Assembly (NCBI GenBank): GCA_934693215.1
Contig: CAKUVB010000108.1
Span: forward strand, 1 to 5,998
Source of the DNA: an uncultured Candidatus Melainabacteria bacterium
GTDB taxonomy: Bacteria > Cyanobacteriota > Vampirovibrionia > Gastranaerophilales > Gastranaerophilaceae
Direction: 5' to 3'
Length of the DNA stretch: 5,998 nucleotides
The position numbers were made by a program, and so were the translations under genes. A model generated the notes under the pieces. It was given only the letters and a program-made list of their open reading frames with translations, searched no databases and was not told the DNA's origin. Positions 1 to 5,998 of the stretch are shown one piece after another (position 1 is the first letter of the stretch; every line of letters begins with the position of its first letter).

Positions 1-2328
1 TACCATAACACCTAAATCAATAACCTCAAAATTATTACATTTTAAAATTAAGGACAAAATATTTTTACCAATATCATGAACATCACCCTTTACAGTTGCT
101 ATAACATAACGTCCAATATTTTTATCACCGTTATTTTTTAGATGAACTTGCAAAATATCAACAGCCTCTTTCATTATTCGTGAACTTTTTACAACTTGAG
201 GTAAAAACATTTTTCCTGCACCAAAAAGCTCACCAACTTTGTTCATACCCTCTAGCAACAATTTTTCAATAATATCTATTGGAGAATATTTTGCTAAAGC
301 TTCTGTTAAATCTTCTTCTAAATGCTTGCTTGTACCTTTAATAAGAGCATTTTGTAACCTTGTTTCTACAGGGTCATTTCTCCAATCATCTATTTTTTCT
401 TCATGTTTTTCTGATATTGTTTTTATAGTTTCTGCATAATCCAAAAGCTTTTGAGTTGCATCAGGTGATTTATTTAAAACAACATCTTCAACCAAACTTT
501 TTAGAGGTTCTTCGATGTTATCATAAATCTCTAACATTGCAGGGTTTACAATCCCCATTCTTAGTCCTGCATTTATTGCGTGGTATAAAAATACTGCGTG
601 CATTGCATTTCTTACTTTTCCCATTCCTCTGAAAGAAAAAGATAAATTACTAATACCACCTGAAATCATAACTTTTGGATATTTTGTTGTAATAATTCTA
701 GTTGCTTCTATAAAATCAACAGCATTGTTATCATGGTCAGCTATACCCGTAGCTATTGGAAATACGTTTAAATCAAAAATTATATTTGATGGCGACATAC
801 CAACTCTATTTACCAAAATATCATAAGCTCTATCTACTATTTCAACTCTTCTTTCAATAGAATCAGCCTGTCCATTTTCATCAAAAGCCATAACAATAAC
901 AGATGCACCCAAATCTCTTATTTTAACAGCCTCTTTAATAAAATATTCTTCACCTTCTTTGAGATTGATAGAGTTAACAATAGATTTACCTTGTGTACAT
1001 TTTAACCCAGCCTCTAAAACTCTAAAATCAGAAGAATCAATCATAATAGGAACTTTTGCAATATCTGGTTCAGATGCAATTAAGTTTAAGAACTCTATCA
1101 TTAAATCTTTAGAATTTGAAAGGTCAGAATCCATATTTATATCAATAATATTTGCACCATTTTCTATCTGTTCTCTTGCTATTTCTAGAGCCTCATCAAA
1201 TTTATGCTCATTAACCAATCTTGCGAACTTTTTAGAACCTGTTACGTTAGTTCGCTCTGCAACCATAACAAAATTTTGATTTCCATTATATACAAAAGGC
1301 TCAAGACCTGAATATGATTGATAATTTTTAATATTAGAAATTTTGTGAGGAGTTATATTTTTTACTGCATTATATATTGCATTTATATGTTCAGGAGTAG
1401 TTCCACAACAACCTCCACAAATATTTAAAAGTCCTTTTTGAGCAAGTTCTCGATATCCTTCTGCCATCATTTCAGGAGTTTGTTCATATTCACCAAAAGC
1501 ATTAGGCAATCCGGCATTCGCATATAAACTTATTCTAAATTTATTATATGTTCCCAACTCCTCAATATAAGGTATCATATCTTTAATACCCAAAGAGCAG
1601 TTCAACCCAATAGACAAAGGATTTGCAAATTCTACACTATAATAAAAAGCTTCTAAAGTTTGTCCTGATAATGTTCTACCTGATTTGTCAGATAAAGTCA
1701 CAGAAAGCATTATTGGTATATCTTTATTTTTTTCTTGTAATACTTGTTTTATTGCATATATAGCGGCTTTTGCATTAAGAGTATCAAAAATTGTTTCAAT
1801 AAGAAATATATCTACATCACAATCTGCAAGAATTTCAACCTGTTCTTTATACGCAGCTACCAACTCATCAAACGTAACATCTCTATATGCAGGATTCATA
1901 ACATCAGGGGAAATAGATGCCGTTTTATTTGTTGGTCCAATAGATGCTGCGACAAATCTGGGTTTTTCTGGTGTTGAATACTCTTCTGCAACTTCTTTTG
2001 CTATTTTTACTGATTGAACATTTAATTCCTTAACATAATCAGATAGGTCATAATCTTTTTGTGATATTGAATTCGCAGAAAAAGTGTTTGATTCAATAAT
2101 ATCTGCACCAGCCTTCAAAAAGGCTCTATGGACATCTTTAATTATTTCAGGTTGAGTGATAGAAAGGAGTTCATTGTTTCCCTTCAGCTCTGATTTATGG
2201 TTTTTGAATCTTTCTCCACGATAATCTTCCTCTGTCAAATGTGATTTTTGGAGCATTGTCCCCATAGCCCCATCAAGAATTAAAATTCGCTCATTTAAGC
2301 ATTTTTCCAACAAATCTCTTCTATTCAT
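1..2328 (-). CDS. metH: Cobalamin-dependent methionine synthase (5-methyltetrahydrofolate--homocysteine methyltransferase), C-terminus outside window
   Basis: This cytosolic enzyme transfers a methyl group from 5-methyl-tetrahydrofolate via cobalamin to homocysteine, giving methionine. The minus-strand frame is open from the ATG at 2328 to base 1 (776 residues; full MetH is about 1200). The homocysteine-binding barrel covers about residues 1-325. It starts with LDGAMGTM (18-25) and carries the three zinc ligands Cys244 (in NCSLG) and Cys307/Cys308 (in CGGCCGT). The pterin-binding barrel (about 345-625) has AERTNVTGS (357-365), INMDSD and CTQGKSIVNSINL. The cobalamin cap domain (about 650-735) has GELFGAGKMFLPQVV. 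The B12 domain has GDVHDIGKN, with His751 as the expected lower cobalt ligand, and the window ends in DLGVMV. The start is fixed by an in-frame TAA at 2341-2343 with no other start between, although no good Shine-Dalgarno is visible. The gene is divergent from tyrS. The SAM-binding reactivation domain, if present, lies outside the window. Confidence 0.97.
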   Translation of the reverse strand, partial: MNRRDLLEKCLNERILILDGAMGTMLQKSHLTEEDYRGERFKNHKSELKGNNELLSITQPEIIKDVHRAFLKAGADIIESNTFSANSISQKDYDLSDYVKELNVQSVKIAKEVAEEYSTPEKPRFVAASIGPTNKTASISPDVMNPAYRDVTFDELVAAYKEQVEILADCDVDIFLIETIFDTLNAKAAIYAIKQVLQEKNKDIPIMLSVTLSDKSGRTLSGQTLEAFYYSVEFANPLSIGLNCSLGIKDMIPYIEELGTYNKFRISLYANAGLPNAFGEYEQTPEMMAEGYRELAQKGLLNICGGCCGTTPEHINAIYNAVKNITPHKISNIKNYQSYSGLEPFVYNGNQNFVMVAERTNVTGSKKFARLVNEHKFDEALEIAREQIENGANIIDINMDSDLSNSKDLMIEFLNLIASEPDIAKVPIMIDSSDFRVLEAGLKCTQGKSIVNSINLKEGEEYFIKEAVKIRDLGASVIVMAFDENGQADSIERRVEIVDRAYDILVNRVGMSPSNIIFDLNVFPIATGIADHDNNAVDFIEATRIITTKYPKVMISGGISNLSFSFRGMGKVRNAMHAVFLYHAINAGLRMGIVNPAMLEIYDNIEEPLKSLVEDVVLNKSPDATQKLLDYAETIKTISEKHEEKIDDWRNDPVETRLQNALIKGTSKHLEEDLTEALAKYSPIDIIEKLLLEGMNKVGELFGAGKMFLPQVVKSSRIMKEAVDILQVHLKNNGDKNIGRYVIATVKGDVHDIGKNILSLILKCNNFEVIDLGVMV

Positions 2329-2381
2329 AACTATTCTAGTTTACATCAGAAGGGGATTTTTGTTTGTAAAGATTTATTTAC

Positions 2382-2398
2382 TGCAAATCATTTTTGCA
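2382..2398. repeat. Small inverted repeat, possible operator (TGCAAA-N5-TTTGCA)
   Basis: TGCAAA (2382-2387) and TTTGCA (2393-2398) are perfect inverted copies separated by five bases. A second, weaker one, GTAAA-N6-TTTAC, lies immediately beside it at 2366-2381. Dyads of this size between divergent genes are typical of dimeric regulator sites, and this one overlaps the putative -35 of the tyrS promoter. In such AT-rich DNA a 6-bp dyad can also arise by chance. Confidence 0.3.
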
Positions 2399-2422
2399 AA
2401 CTTCTTTTTATGTTATTATTGT
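2394..2422 (+). promoter_or_regulatory. Candidate sigma-70-type promoter for tyrS-cysK-cysE
   Basis: TTGCAA at 2394-2399 resembles a -35 box (TTGACA). It is followed after exactly 17 bases by TATTGT at 2417-2422, which matches four of six bases of TATAAT. The predicted transcript would start about 25 nt upstream of the tyrS start codon. The -10 match is mediocre and other T/A-rich hexamers nearby could serve, so the exact position is uncertain. Confidence 0.35.
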
Positions 2423-2441
2423 GTTATTGTAGCATATTAAA

Positions 2442-2450
2442 AAGAGGGAA
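2442..2450 (+). promoter_or_regulatory. Ribosome binding site for tyrS (supports GTG start)
   Basis: AAGAGGGAA contains a purine-rich Shine-Dalgarno-like core, GAGGG at 2444-2448, ending 7 nt before the GTG at 2456. This spacing supports the GTG as the true start in preference to a downstream ATG. Confidence 0.7.
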
Positions 2451-2455
2451 ATATT

Positions 2456-3676
2456 GTGGAAATAAGACAAGAATTTATTGAGCAAGCTAAAATTTTGGCA
2501 AAGAATGCCGAAGTATTACCTGGTGGGATTGAAGAATTAGCAGTAAAACTTCAACACGCACATGATACAAACACACCTTTAAGAGTTAAATTAGGTATGG
2601 ATCCAACTCGTCCGGACTTACACTTGGGACATACTGTTGTAATGAGAAAGCTAAGAAAATTTCAAGAGCTTGGTCATAAACTTGTACTTATTGTAGGTGG
2701 TGCTACAGCTATGATTGGCGACCCTTCAGGTAAATCTGAAACAAGACCGGCTTTAACAAAAGAACAAGTTGAAGAAAATGCCAAATCATATTTTGAACAA
2801 ATGGCTATGGTTTTAGACGTATCAAAAGCAGAAGTTGTTAATAATGCAGACTGGTTACATAAACTAAACTTTATGGAGCTTCTTCAATTAGCTGGTAAAG
2901 TTACTGTTGCTCAAATGATGACTCGTGATGACTTTGCAAAACGATATGCAGAAGGAAAACCAATATCAATCCACGAATTTTTCTATCCGCTTATGCAAGC
3001 TTACGACTCTGTAGCAATTGATGCAGATATTGAATTCGGAGGTTCAGACCAAAGATTTAATACATTATTAGGACGTGATATTCAAGCAGCATACGGCAAA
3101 AAATATCCTCAAATGGTTATGTTACTTCCTTTGATTGAAGGTACTGACGGACTTGTTAAAATGTCTAAAACATATCCTGAACATTGTATATCATTAACTG
3201 ATTCAGCTAATGATATGTTTGGAAAATTGATGAGTATTCCTGATACATTAATTCCTAAATATTATGACTTATTAACAGATATTACACCTGAAGATTTAAA
3301 ATCTATTGAAGAACAACTTGAATCAGGAAATGTTAATCCTAGAAACATAAAACTTCAATTGGCTCATACAATTACTGAAGAATATCATGGAAAAGAAAAT
3401 GCAGATAAAGCTCAAGAAGAGTTTATCAATGTTGTATCCAACAAGGGAATTCCACAAGATATTCCTTCTGTTACTATAGAAAACGGTAAAGGTATTCTTG
3501 ACTTGTTACTTGATTTGAAATTTGTTCAAAGTAAAGGTGAAGCAAAACGTCTAATTCAAGGTGGCGGAGTCAAAATTGATGGAAATAAAATTTCAGACCT
3601 AAACTATACTGTTAATATTGACTCAGAAGCTGTTTTGCAAGCAGGCAAACGTAAATTTGCTAAATTAATAAAATAA
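2456..3676 (+). CDS. tyrS: Tyrosyl-tRNA synthetase, type 2 (HLGH class)
   Basis: This cytosolic class I aminoacyl-tRNA synthetase activates tyrosine with ATP and charges tRNA-Tyr. The protein has 406 residues, normal for the bacterial type-2 TyrRS. The Rossmann catalytic domain has the HIGH-type signature HLGH (56-59) within DPTRPDLHLGHT, then GDPSGKSETRP, the tyrosine/ATP-pocket loop GGSDQRFN (195-202) and the second signature KMSKT (235-239), where Thr replaces the usual Ser. An anticodon-arm-binding helical region follows. The C-terminal RNA-binding S4 domain (about 345-405) includes the typical stretch KGEAKRLIQGGGVKIDG. The start is GTG, read as Met and supported by a Shine-Dalgarno 7 nt upstream. 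It is the first gene of a tight run with cysK and cysE. Nothing suggests a T-box control element in front of it. Confidence 0.97.
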   Translation: MEIRQEFIEQAKILAKNAEVLPGGIEELAVKLQHAHDTNTPLRVKLGMDPTRPDLHLGHTVVMRKLRKFQELGHKLVLIVGGATAMIGDPSGKSETRPALTKEQVEENAKSYFEQMAMVLDVSKAEVVNNADWLHKLNFMELLQLAGKVTVAQMMTRDDFAKRYAEGKPISIHEFFYPLMQAYDSVAIDADIEFGGSDQRFNTLLGRDIQAAYGKKYPQMVMLLPLIEGTDGLVKMSKTYPEHCISLTDSANDMFGKLMSIPDTLIPKYYDLLTDITPEDLKSIEEQLESGNVNPRNIKLQLAHTITEEYHGKENADKAQEEFINVVSNKGIPQDIPSVTIENGKGILDLLLDLKFVQSKGEAKRLIQGGGVKIDGNKISDLNYTVNIDSEAVLQAGKRKFAKLIK

Positions 3677-3681
3677 AAGGA
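3677..3681 (+). promoter_or_regulatory. Ribosome binding site for cysK
   Basis: AAGGA starts directly after the tyrS stop codon and ends 9 nt before the cysK ATG at 3691. It fits a Shine-Dalgarno and supports independent or reinitiating translation of cysK from the tyrS transcript. Confidence 0.7.
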
Positions 3682-3690
3682 AATTCTAAA

Positions 3691-4575
3691 ATGAAAGTTT
3701 ATAATAATGTTATTGAATTGATAGGTAAAACACCTTTAGTCAAATATAATGAAAATATCTATTTAAAACTTGAATTTTTAAATCCTTCTCATTCTGTGAA
3801 AGATAGAGCATCTTATTATATGCTAAAAGATGCTAAAGAATCAGGCAAAATAAATAATAATACTGTAATAATTGAACCAACTAGCGGAAATACTGGTATT
3901 GGACTTGCTATGTGTTGTGCTGTTATGGGGTTAAAAATTGTTATAGTTATGCCTGAAAATATGTCAGAAGAACGCAAAAAACTCATAAAAGGCTATGGAG
4001 CAGAACTTGTATTGACTCCTAAAGAAAAGGGAATGCAAGGTGCAGTAGAAAAAGCAAAAGAATTAGCTAAAGAATATACCAATTCTTTTATACCAATGCA
4101 GTTTTCTAATATGTCTAACCCAAAAGCTCATATCGAAACAACGTCAAAAGAAATACTTGAAGATACCGATGGCAAAGTCGATATTGTTGTTGCAGGTATA
4201 GGGACTGGCGGTACTGCAATTGGTATTAAAAAAGGATTAGGTGATAAAGCTAAGGTATATGGTGTTGAACCATTTGAAAGTCCTTTGATTACAAATGGTG
4301 TTGCAGGACCTCACAAAATTCAAGGTATCGGTGCAAATTTCATCACAGATATTTACAAATCAGGCGAGCTTGATGGTGTTATGACTGTAAAAGGTGATGA
4401 TGCCATAAAAGAAGCTAGAAACCTTGCTAAGACTAAGGGTATAATGTGTGGAATTTCATCAGGTGCTAATTTATACGCAGCAAAAGAACTTGCTAAACAA
4501 AACCCTGACAAACTAATCGTAACTATTATGTGCGATTTTGGTGAAAGATATTTATCTACAGAACTTTTTGAGTAA
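3691..4575 (+). CDS. cysK: Cysteine synthase (O-acetylserine sulfhydrylase), PLP-dependent
   Basis: This cytosolic beta-family PLP enzyme makes cysteine from O-acetylserine and sulfide. The Schiff-base lysine is Lys37 in NPSHSVKDR. The substrate loop is TSGNTG (64-69), the phosphate-binding glycine loop is GIGTGGT (169-175), and the serine contacting the PLP ring nitrogen lies in CGISSGAN (Ser256/257). GPHKIQGIG (206-214) is the hallmark of O-acetylserine sulfhydrylases and argues against threonine synthase or plain cystathionine beta-synthase. The C-terminus reads CDFGERYLSTELF, where the family usually has DSGERYLST. At 294 residues it is slightly shorter than typical CysK (about 305-325) but has all catalytic motifs. 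It lies 14 nt after tyrS and 6 nt before cysE, whose product supplies its substrate, so co-transcription is very likely. Whether it is called CysK or CysM cannot be settled from motifs alone; CysK fits better. Confidence 0.95.
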   Translation: MKVYNNVIELIGKTPLVKYNENIYLKLEFLNPSHSVKDRASYYMLKDAKESGKINNNTVIIEPTSGNTGIGLAMCCAVMGLKIVIVMPENMSEERKKLIKGYGAELVLTPKEKGMQGAVEKAKELAKEYTNSFIPMQFSNMSNPKAHIETTSKEILEDTDGKVDIVVAGIGTGGTAIGIKKGLGDKAKVYGVEPFESPLITNGVAGPHKIQGIGANFITDIYKSGELDGVMTVKGDDAIKEARNLAKTKGIMCGISSGANLYAAKELAKQNPDKLIVTIMCDFGERYLSTELFE

Positions 4576-4581
4576 ACAATT

Positions 4582-5241
4582 ATGATAATTAGAGCGATAA
4601 ATAAAATTAAAGAAGATATTAAAGTTATTTATGATAACGATCCGGCTGCAAAAAATATTTTTGAAGTGTTGTTTTGTTATCCCGGATTACAAGCCTTGAT
4701 ATCGCATAGAATTGCTCATAAGCTTAATTACTGGCATGTGCCATTTATTCCTAGATTGATTTCATATCTAACTAGAATAATTACAGGTATCGAAATTCAC
4801 CCTGCTGCAGCTATTGGTAACAGATTTTTTATAGACCATGGTGAAGGTGTTGTTATTGGTGAAACTACCGTTATTGGAGATGATGTTTTGATATACCAGC
4901 AAGTAACTCTTGGTGGAACAGGAAAAGAAACCGGTAAAAGACACCCTACAATAGGAAACAATGTTATTATTGGTGCTGGAGCTAAGATTTTAGGTAATAT
5001 AACTATTGAAAACAATGTAAGAATTGGTGCAGGGTCTGTTGTAGTGAATGATGTTCCTGAATACTCAACAGTTGTAGGTATTCCCGGAAAAATTGTTCAT
5101 CAAAAATTTGTAGCATCAGACGGAACACTTATGCATAATAGAATTCCTGACCCCGTAACTTGTGAACTAAACAGATTGAAATACGAAGTCCTAGAACTTC
5201 AAGAAAAAGTAAAACAACTTGAAAACACAAAAAACGAATAA
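4582..5241 (+). CDS. cysE: Serine O-acetyltransferase, short form
   Basis: The enzyme transfers acetyl from acetyl-CoA to L-serine, the committed step of cysteine synthesis, in the cytosol. The 219-residue protein has a short helical N-terminal domain (about 1-68) and a left-handed beta-helix of hexapeptide repeats (about 70-170: IHPAAAIG, VVIGETTVIGDDV, IGNNVIIGAGAKILG, IENNVRIGAGSVV). The catalytic pair is Asp85-His86 in IDHGEGVVIGET and the second histidine is His121 in GKRHPTIG. It is the short type seen in Bacillus and cyanobacteria, against about 273 residues in E. coli. After the helix comes a charged, probably helical or coiled-coil tail (about 193-216) ending in Glu219. It therefore lacks the terminal Ile that anchors E. 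coli CysE in the CysK active site. The start is 6 nt after the cysK stop with no clear Shine-Dalgarno, which suggests translational coupling. Confidence 0.96.
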   Translation: MIIRAINKIKEDIKVIYDNDPAAKNIFEVLFCYPGLQALISHRIAHKLNYWHVPFIPRLISYLTRIITGIEIHPAAAIGNRFFIDHGEGVVIGETTVIGDDVLIYQQVTLGGTGKETGKRHPTIGNNVIIGAGAKILGNITIENNVRIGAGSVVVNDVPEYSTVVGIPGKIVHQKFVASDGTLMHNRIPDPVTCELNRLKYEVLELQEKVKQLENTKNE

Positions 5242-5254
5242 TATTTACAATAAT

Positions 5255-5290
5255 AAAACCTCGTTCTTAAATATTTAAGAACGAGGTTTT
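5255..5290. terminator. Perfect 36-bp palindrome, likely bidirectional rho-independent terminator
   Basis: The 18-base arm AAAACCTCGTTCTTAAAT is followed directly by its exact reverse complement, so the RNA can form a long hairpin with a small A/U loop and a CCUCGUUC/GAACGAGG core. On the plus strand the stem runs out into TTTTTGGTTTTATTTTG, and on the minus strand into TTTTATTATTGTAAATATT, so U-rich tails exist both ways. It lies between the convergent cysE (stop 5241) and the leftward right-edge gene (stop 5312), the usual place for a shared terminator. Confidence 0.9.
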
Positions 5291-5311
5291 TGGTTTTATT
5301 TTGTTATGAAC

Positions 5312-5998
5312 TTATGCAGTGATACCGTATGCTTTCATTATATAGTCTAGATTTTGCATATCCATACCTATGTTTCTTGGTTGTCCGGTTGTTTGTTGAG
5401 GATAAGCTTCTTGAGGATAAGCTTGTGCTTGAGGGTAAGTTTGTGCTTGTGCGGCTCTTAAAGCATTGATTTCATTTACAGTTGCTTGATATTCATTCAT
5501 CATTTGTTGGTATTGAGCATAATCTGTTCCTGTTGCAATTCCTGTTCCTGCTTGTTGATATTGTGCCATTTGTTCATTTTGTAATTCTTGCATTAACATT
5601 TCATCTAAAGAAGGACCACCTACTGAAGGATTTACCAATTCATTTGTTGCAACAATTGTATGAGCTTTACCAATAGTTCTTGGTACTGATAATTGTATAA
5701 ATGGAACTCGTTTTCCTGCGACAAAAGGTACATCAACTTTACCATATAGATTGTTAAATGTTTTGAAGAATTGACCAGCTTTTGGAATAAATGCTCCTGT
5801 ATAATCTGCACCTGATGCTGCTGATTGGAGAGCTTGGTTTGTTCTATTTGCTTTTTGTACATCTAAGTATTCTTGGTAAGCTTTATCAGCAACTTTTTTT
5901 GAATTTTCCATTGCTTGTTTAGCTTTTAAAGCTTCAGCAGATGTATCACCTTCTTTAAATTTCTTATAAGCATTTTCTGCTGCTGTGAATTCTTGAGT
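5312..5998 (-). CDS. Unrecognised protein with Q/A/Y/P-rich C-terminal tail, N-terminus outside window
   Basis: The minus-strand frame is open from the right edge to the TAA at 5312-5314, giving at least 228 residues. A Met at 5911 is in frame, but coding continues upstream with the same composition (TAAENAYKKFKEGDTSAEALKAK), so the real start is probably beyond the window. Residues about 1-55 (counted from the edge) are Ala/Lys/Glu-rich and look helical or coiled-coil. A middle part (about 65-115) is richer in hydrophobic, Gly and Pro residues (GAFIPKAGQFFKTFNNLYGK, KRVPFIQLSVPRTIG). From about 125 the protein is Gln/Met/Tyr/Ala-rich with YPQ repeats, and it ends in MKAYGITA. No membrane segment or catalytic motif is visible in the part seen, and whether a signal peptide exists cannot be judged. 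I do not recognise the family. The composition suggests a structural, surface or scaffold-like role, but this is speculation. It is convergent with cysE and shares its terminator. Confidence 0.8.
   Translation of the reverse strand, partial: TQEFTAAENAYKKFKEGDTSAEALKAKQAMENSKKVADKAYQEYLDVQKANRTNQALQSAASGADYTGAFIPKAGQFFKTFNNLYGKVDVPFVAGKRVPFIQLSVPRTIGKAHTIVATNELVNPSVGGPSLDEMLMQELQNEQMAQYQQAGTGIATGTDYAQYQQMMNEYQATVNEINALRAAQAQTYPQAQAYPQEAYPQQTTGQPRNIGMDMQNLDYIMKAYGITA
5396..5442. repeat. Three short in-gene tandem repeats encoding YPQ units
   Basis: TTGAGGATAAGCTT occurs at 5396-5409 and identically at 5411-5424. A third diverged copy, TTGAGGGTAAGTTT, is at 5429-5442. The copies are 15 and 18 bp apart, multiples of three, so the reading frame of the leftward gene is kept. 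On the minus strand each copy encodes (A/T)YPQ within the Q/A-rich tail (QTYPQAQAYPQEAYPQQ). The near-identity of the first two copies points to recent slippage or unit duplication. Confidence 0.75.

Larger units (their letters stand above)
2329..2455. promoter_or_regulatory. Divergent metH / tyrS-cysK-cysE intergenic region
   Basis: These 127 bp separate the metH start (leftward) from the tyrS start (rightward), so both promoters should lie here. The stretch is very AT-rich and holds two small inverted repeats (2366-2381 and 2382-2398) roughly midway. It is too short for a T-box leader, and I see neither the T-box consensus nor a SAM or cobalamin riboswitch core in either direction. That a regulator binds here is inference; only the divergent geometry and the repeats are directly seen. 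Confidence 0.6.

Noticed and set aside
239..2017. Plus-strand open frames at 239-439, 959-1279, 1685-2017 and 1744-1977
   Set aside because: All lie antisense to the well-conserved metH frame, have Ser/Ile/Phe-rich compositions typical of antisense reading and show no recognisable motif.
2329..2455. Possible T-box, SAM or cobalamin riboswitch controlling tyrS or metH
   Set aside because: The gap is only 127 bp, shorter than a T-box leader plus terminator needs. I see no T-box consensus, no B12-box and no SAM-I-type helices on either strand.
4797..5015. Minus-strand open frame inside cysE
   Set aside because: It is antisense to the hexapeptide-repeat region of cysE. Its Pro/Ile-rich composition is the complement of Gly/Ile-rich repeats.
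5482..5862. Open frames at 5482-5676 (plus) and 5632-5862 (minus, other frame)
   Set aside because: Both overlap the longer leftward gene, which is open from the edge to a stop next to a terminator. Their compositions look like out-of-frame readings of it.
5735..5911. Met at 5911 as the true start of the right-edge gene
   Set aside because: The frame stays open to the window edge with the same Ala/Lys/Glu-rich helical composition, and no Shine-Dalgarno precedes this ATG, so it is most likely an internal Met.
1..5998. Mobile element, prophage, CRISPR, toxin-antitoxin or defence system
   Set aside because: No transposase, integrase, repeat-spacer array, tRNA or small paired genes are visible. 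The window is filled by core-metabolism genes and one unrecognised gene.

Overview
The window is AT-rich bacterial chromosomal DNA with densely packed housekeeping genes. Four genes can be named confidently from conserved motifs and a fifth is unrecognised. I see no phage, plasmid, IS, CRISPR or RNA-gene signal. Taxonomy cannot be fixed from this sequence. The type-2 (HLGH) tyrosyl-tRNA synthetase, the short-form serine acetyltransferase with a charged helical tail and the low GC would fit a gut bacterium such as the non-photosynthetic cyanobacterial relatives (Vampirovibrionia/Gastranaerophilales) or a low-GC Firmicute. This is a weak inference.

Layout: (1) 1-2328, minus strand: the N-terminal 776 residues of cobalamin-dependent methionine synthase (metH), cut by the left window edge inside its B12-binding domain. 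(2) 2329-2455: a 127-bp divergent intergenic region with two small inverted repeats and a plausible promoter for the rightward genes. (3) 2456-5241, plus strand: a tight tyrS-cysK-cysE run with gaps of 14 and 6 nt, most likely one transcript. (4) 5242-5311: a 70-bp convergent gap holding a perfect 36-bp palindrome that looks like a bidirectional terminator. (5) 5312-5998, minus strand: the C-terminal 228 residues of an unrecognised protein with a helical charged part, a central beta/loop-like part and a Q/A/Y/P-rich tail, cut by the right window edge.

Functionally, CysE acetylates serine and CysK converts O-acetylserine plus sulfide to cysteine. MetH methylates homocysteine to methionine. The window therefore groups cysteine and methionine synthesis around a shared divergent regulatory region, with a tRNA synthetase leading the cysteine genes. 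The best points for a second look are the CysE C-terminus, which lacks the terminal isoleucine used to dock into CysK in the classical cysteine synthase complex, and the unrecognised right-edge protein. I did not find a clearly new biological system here.
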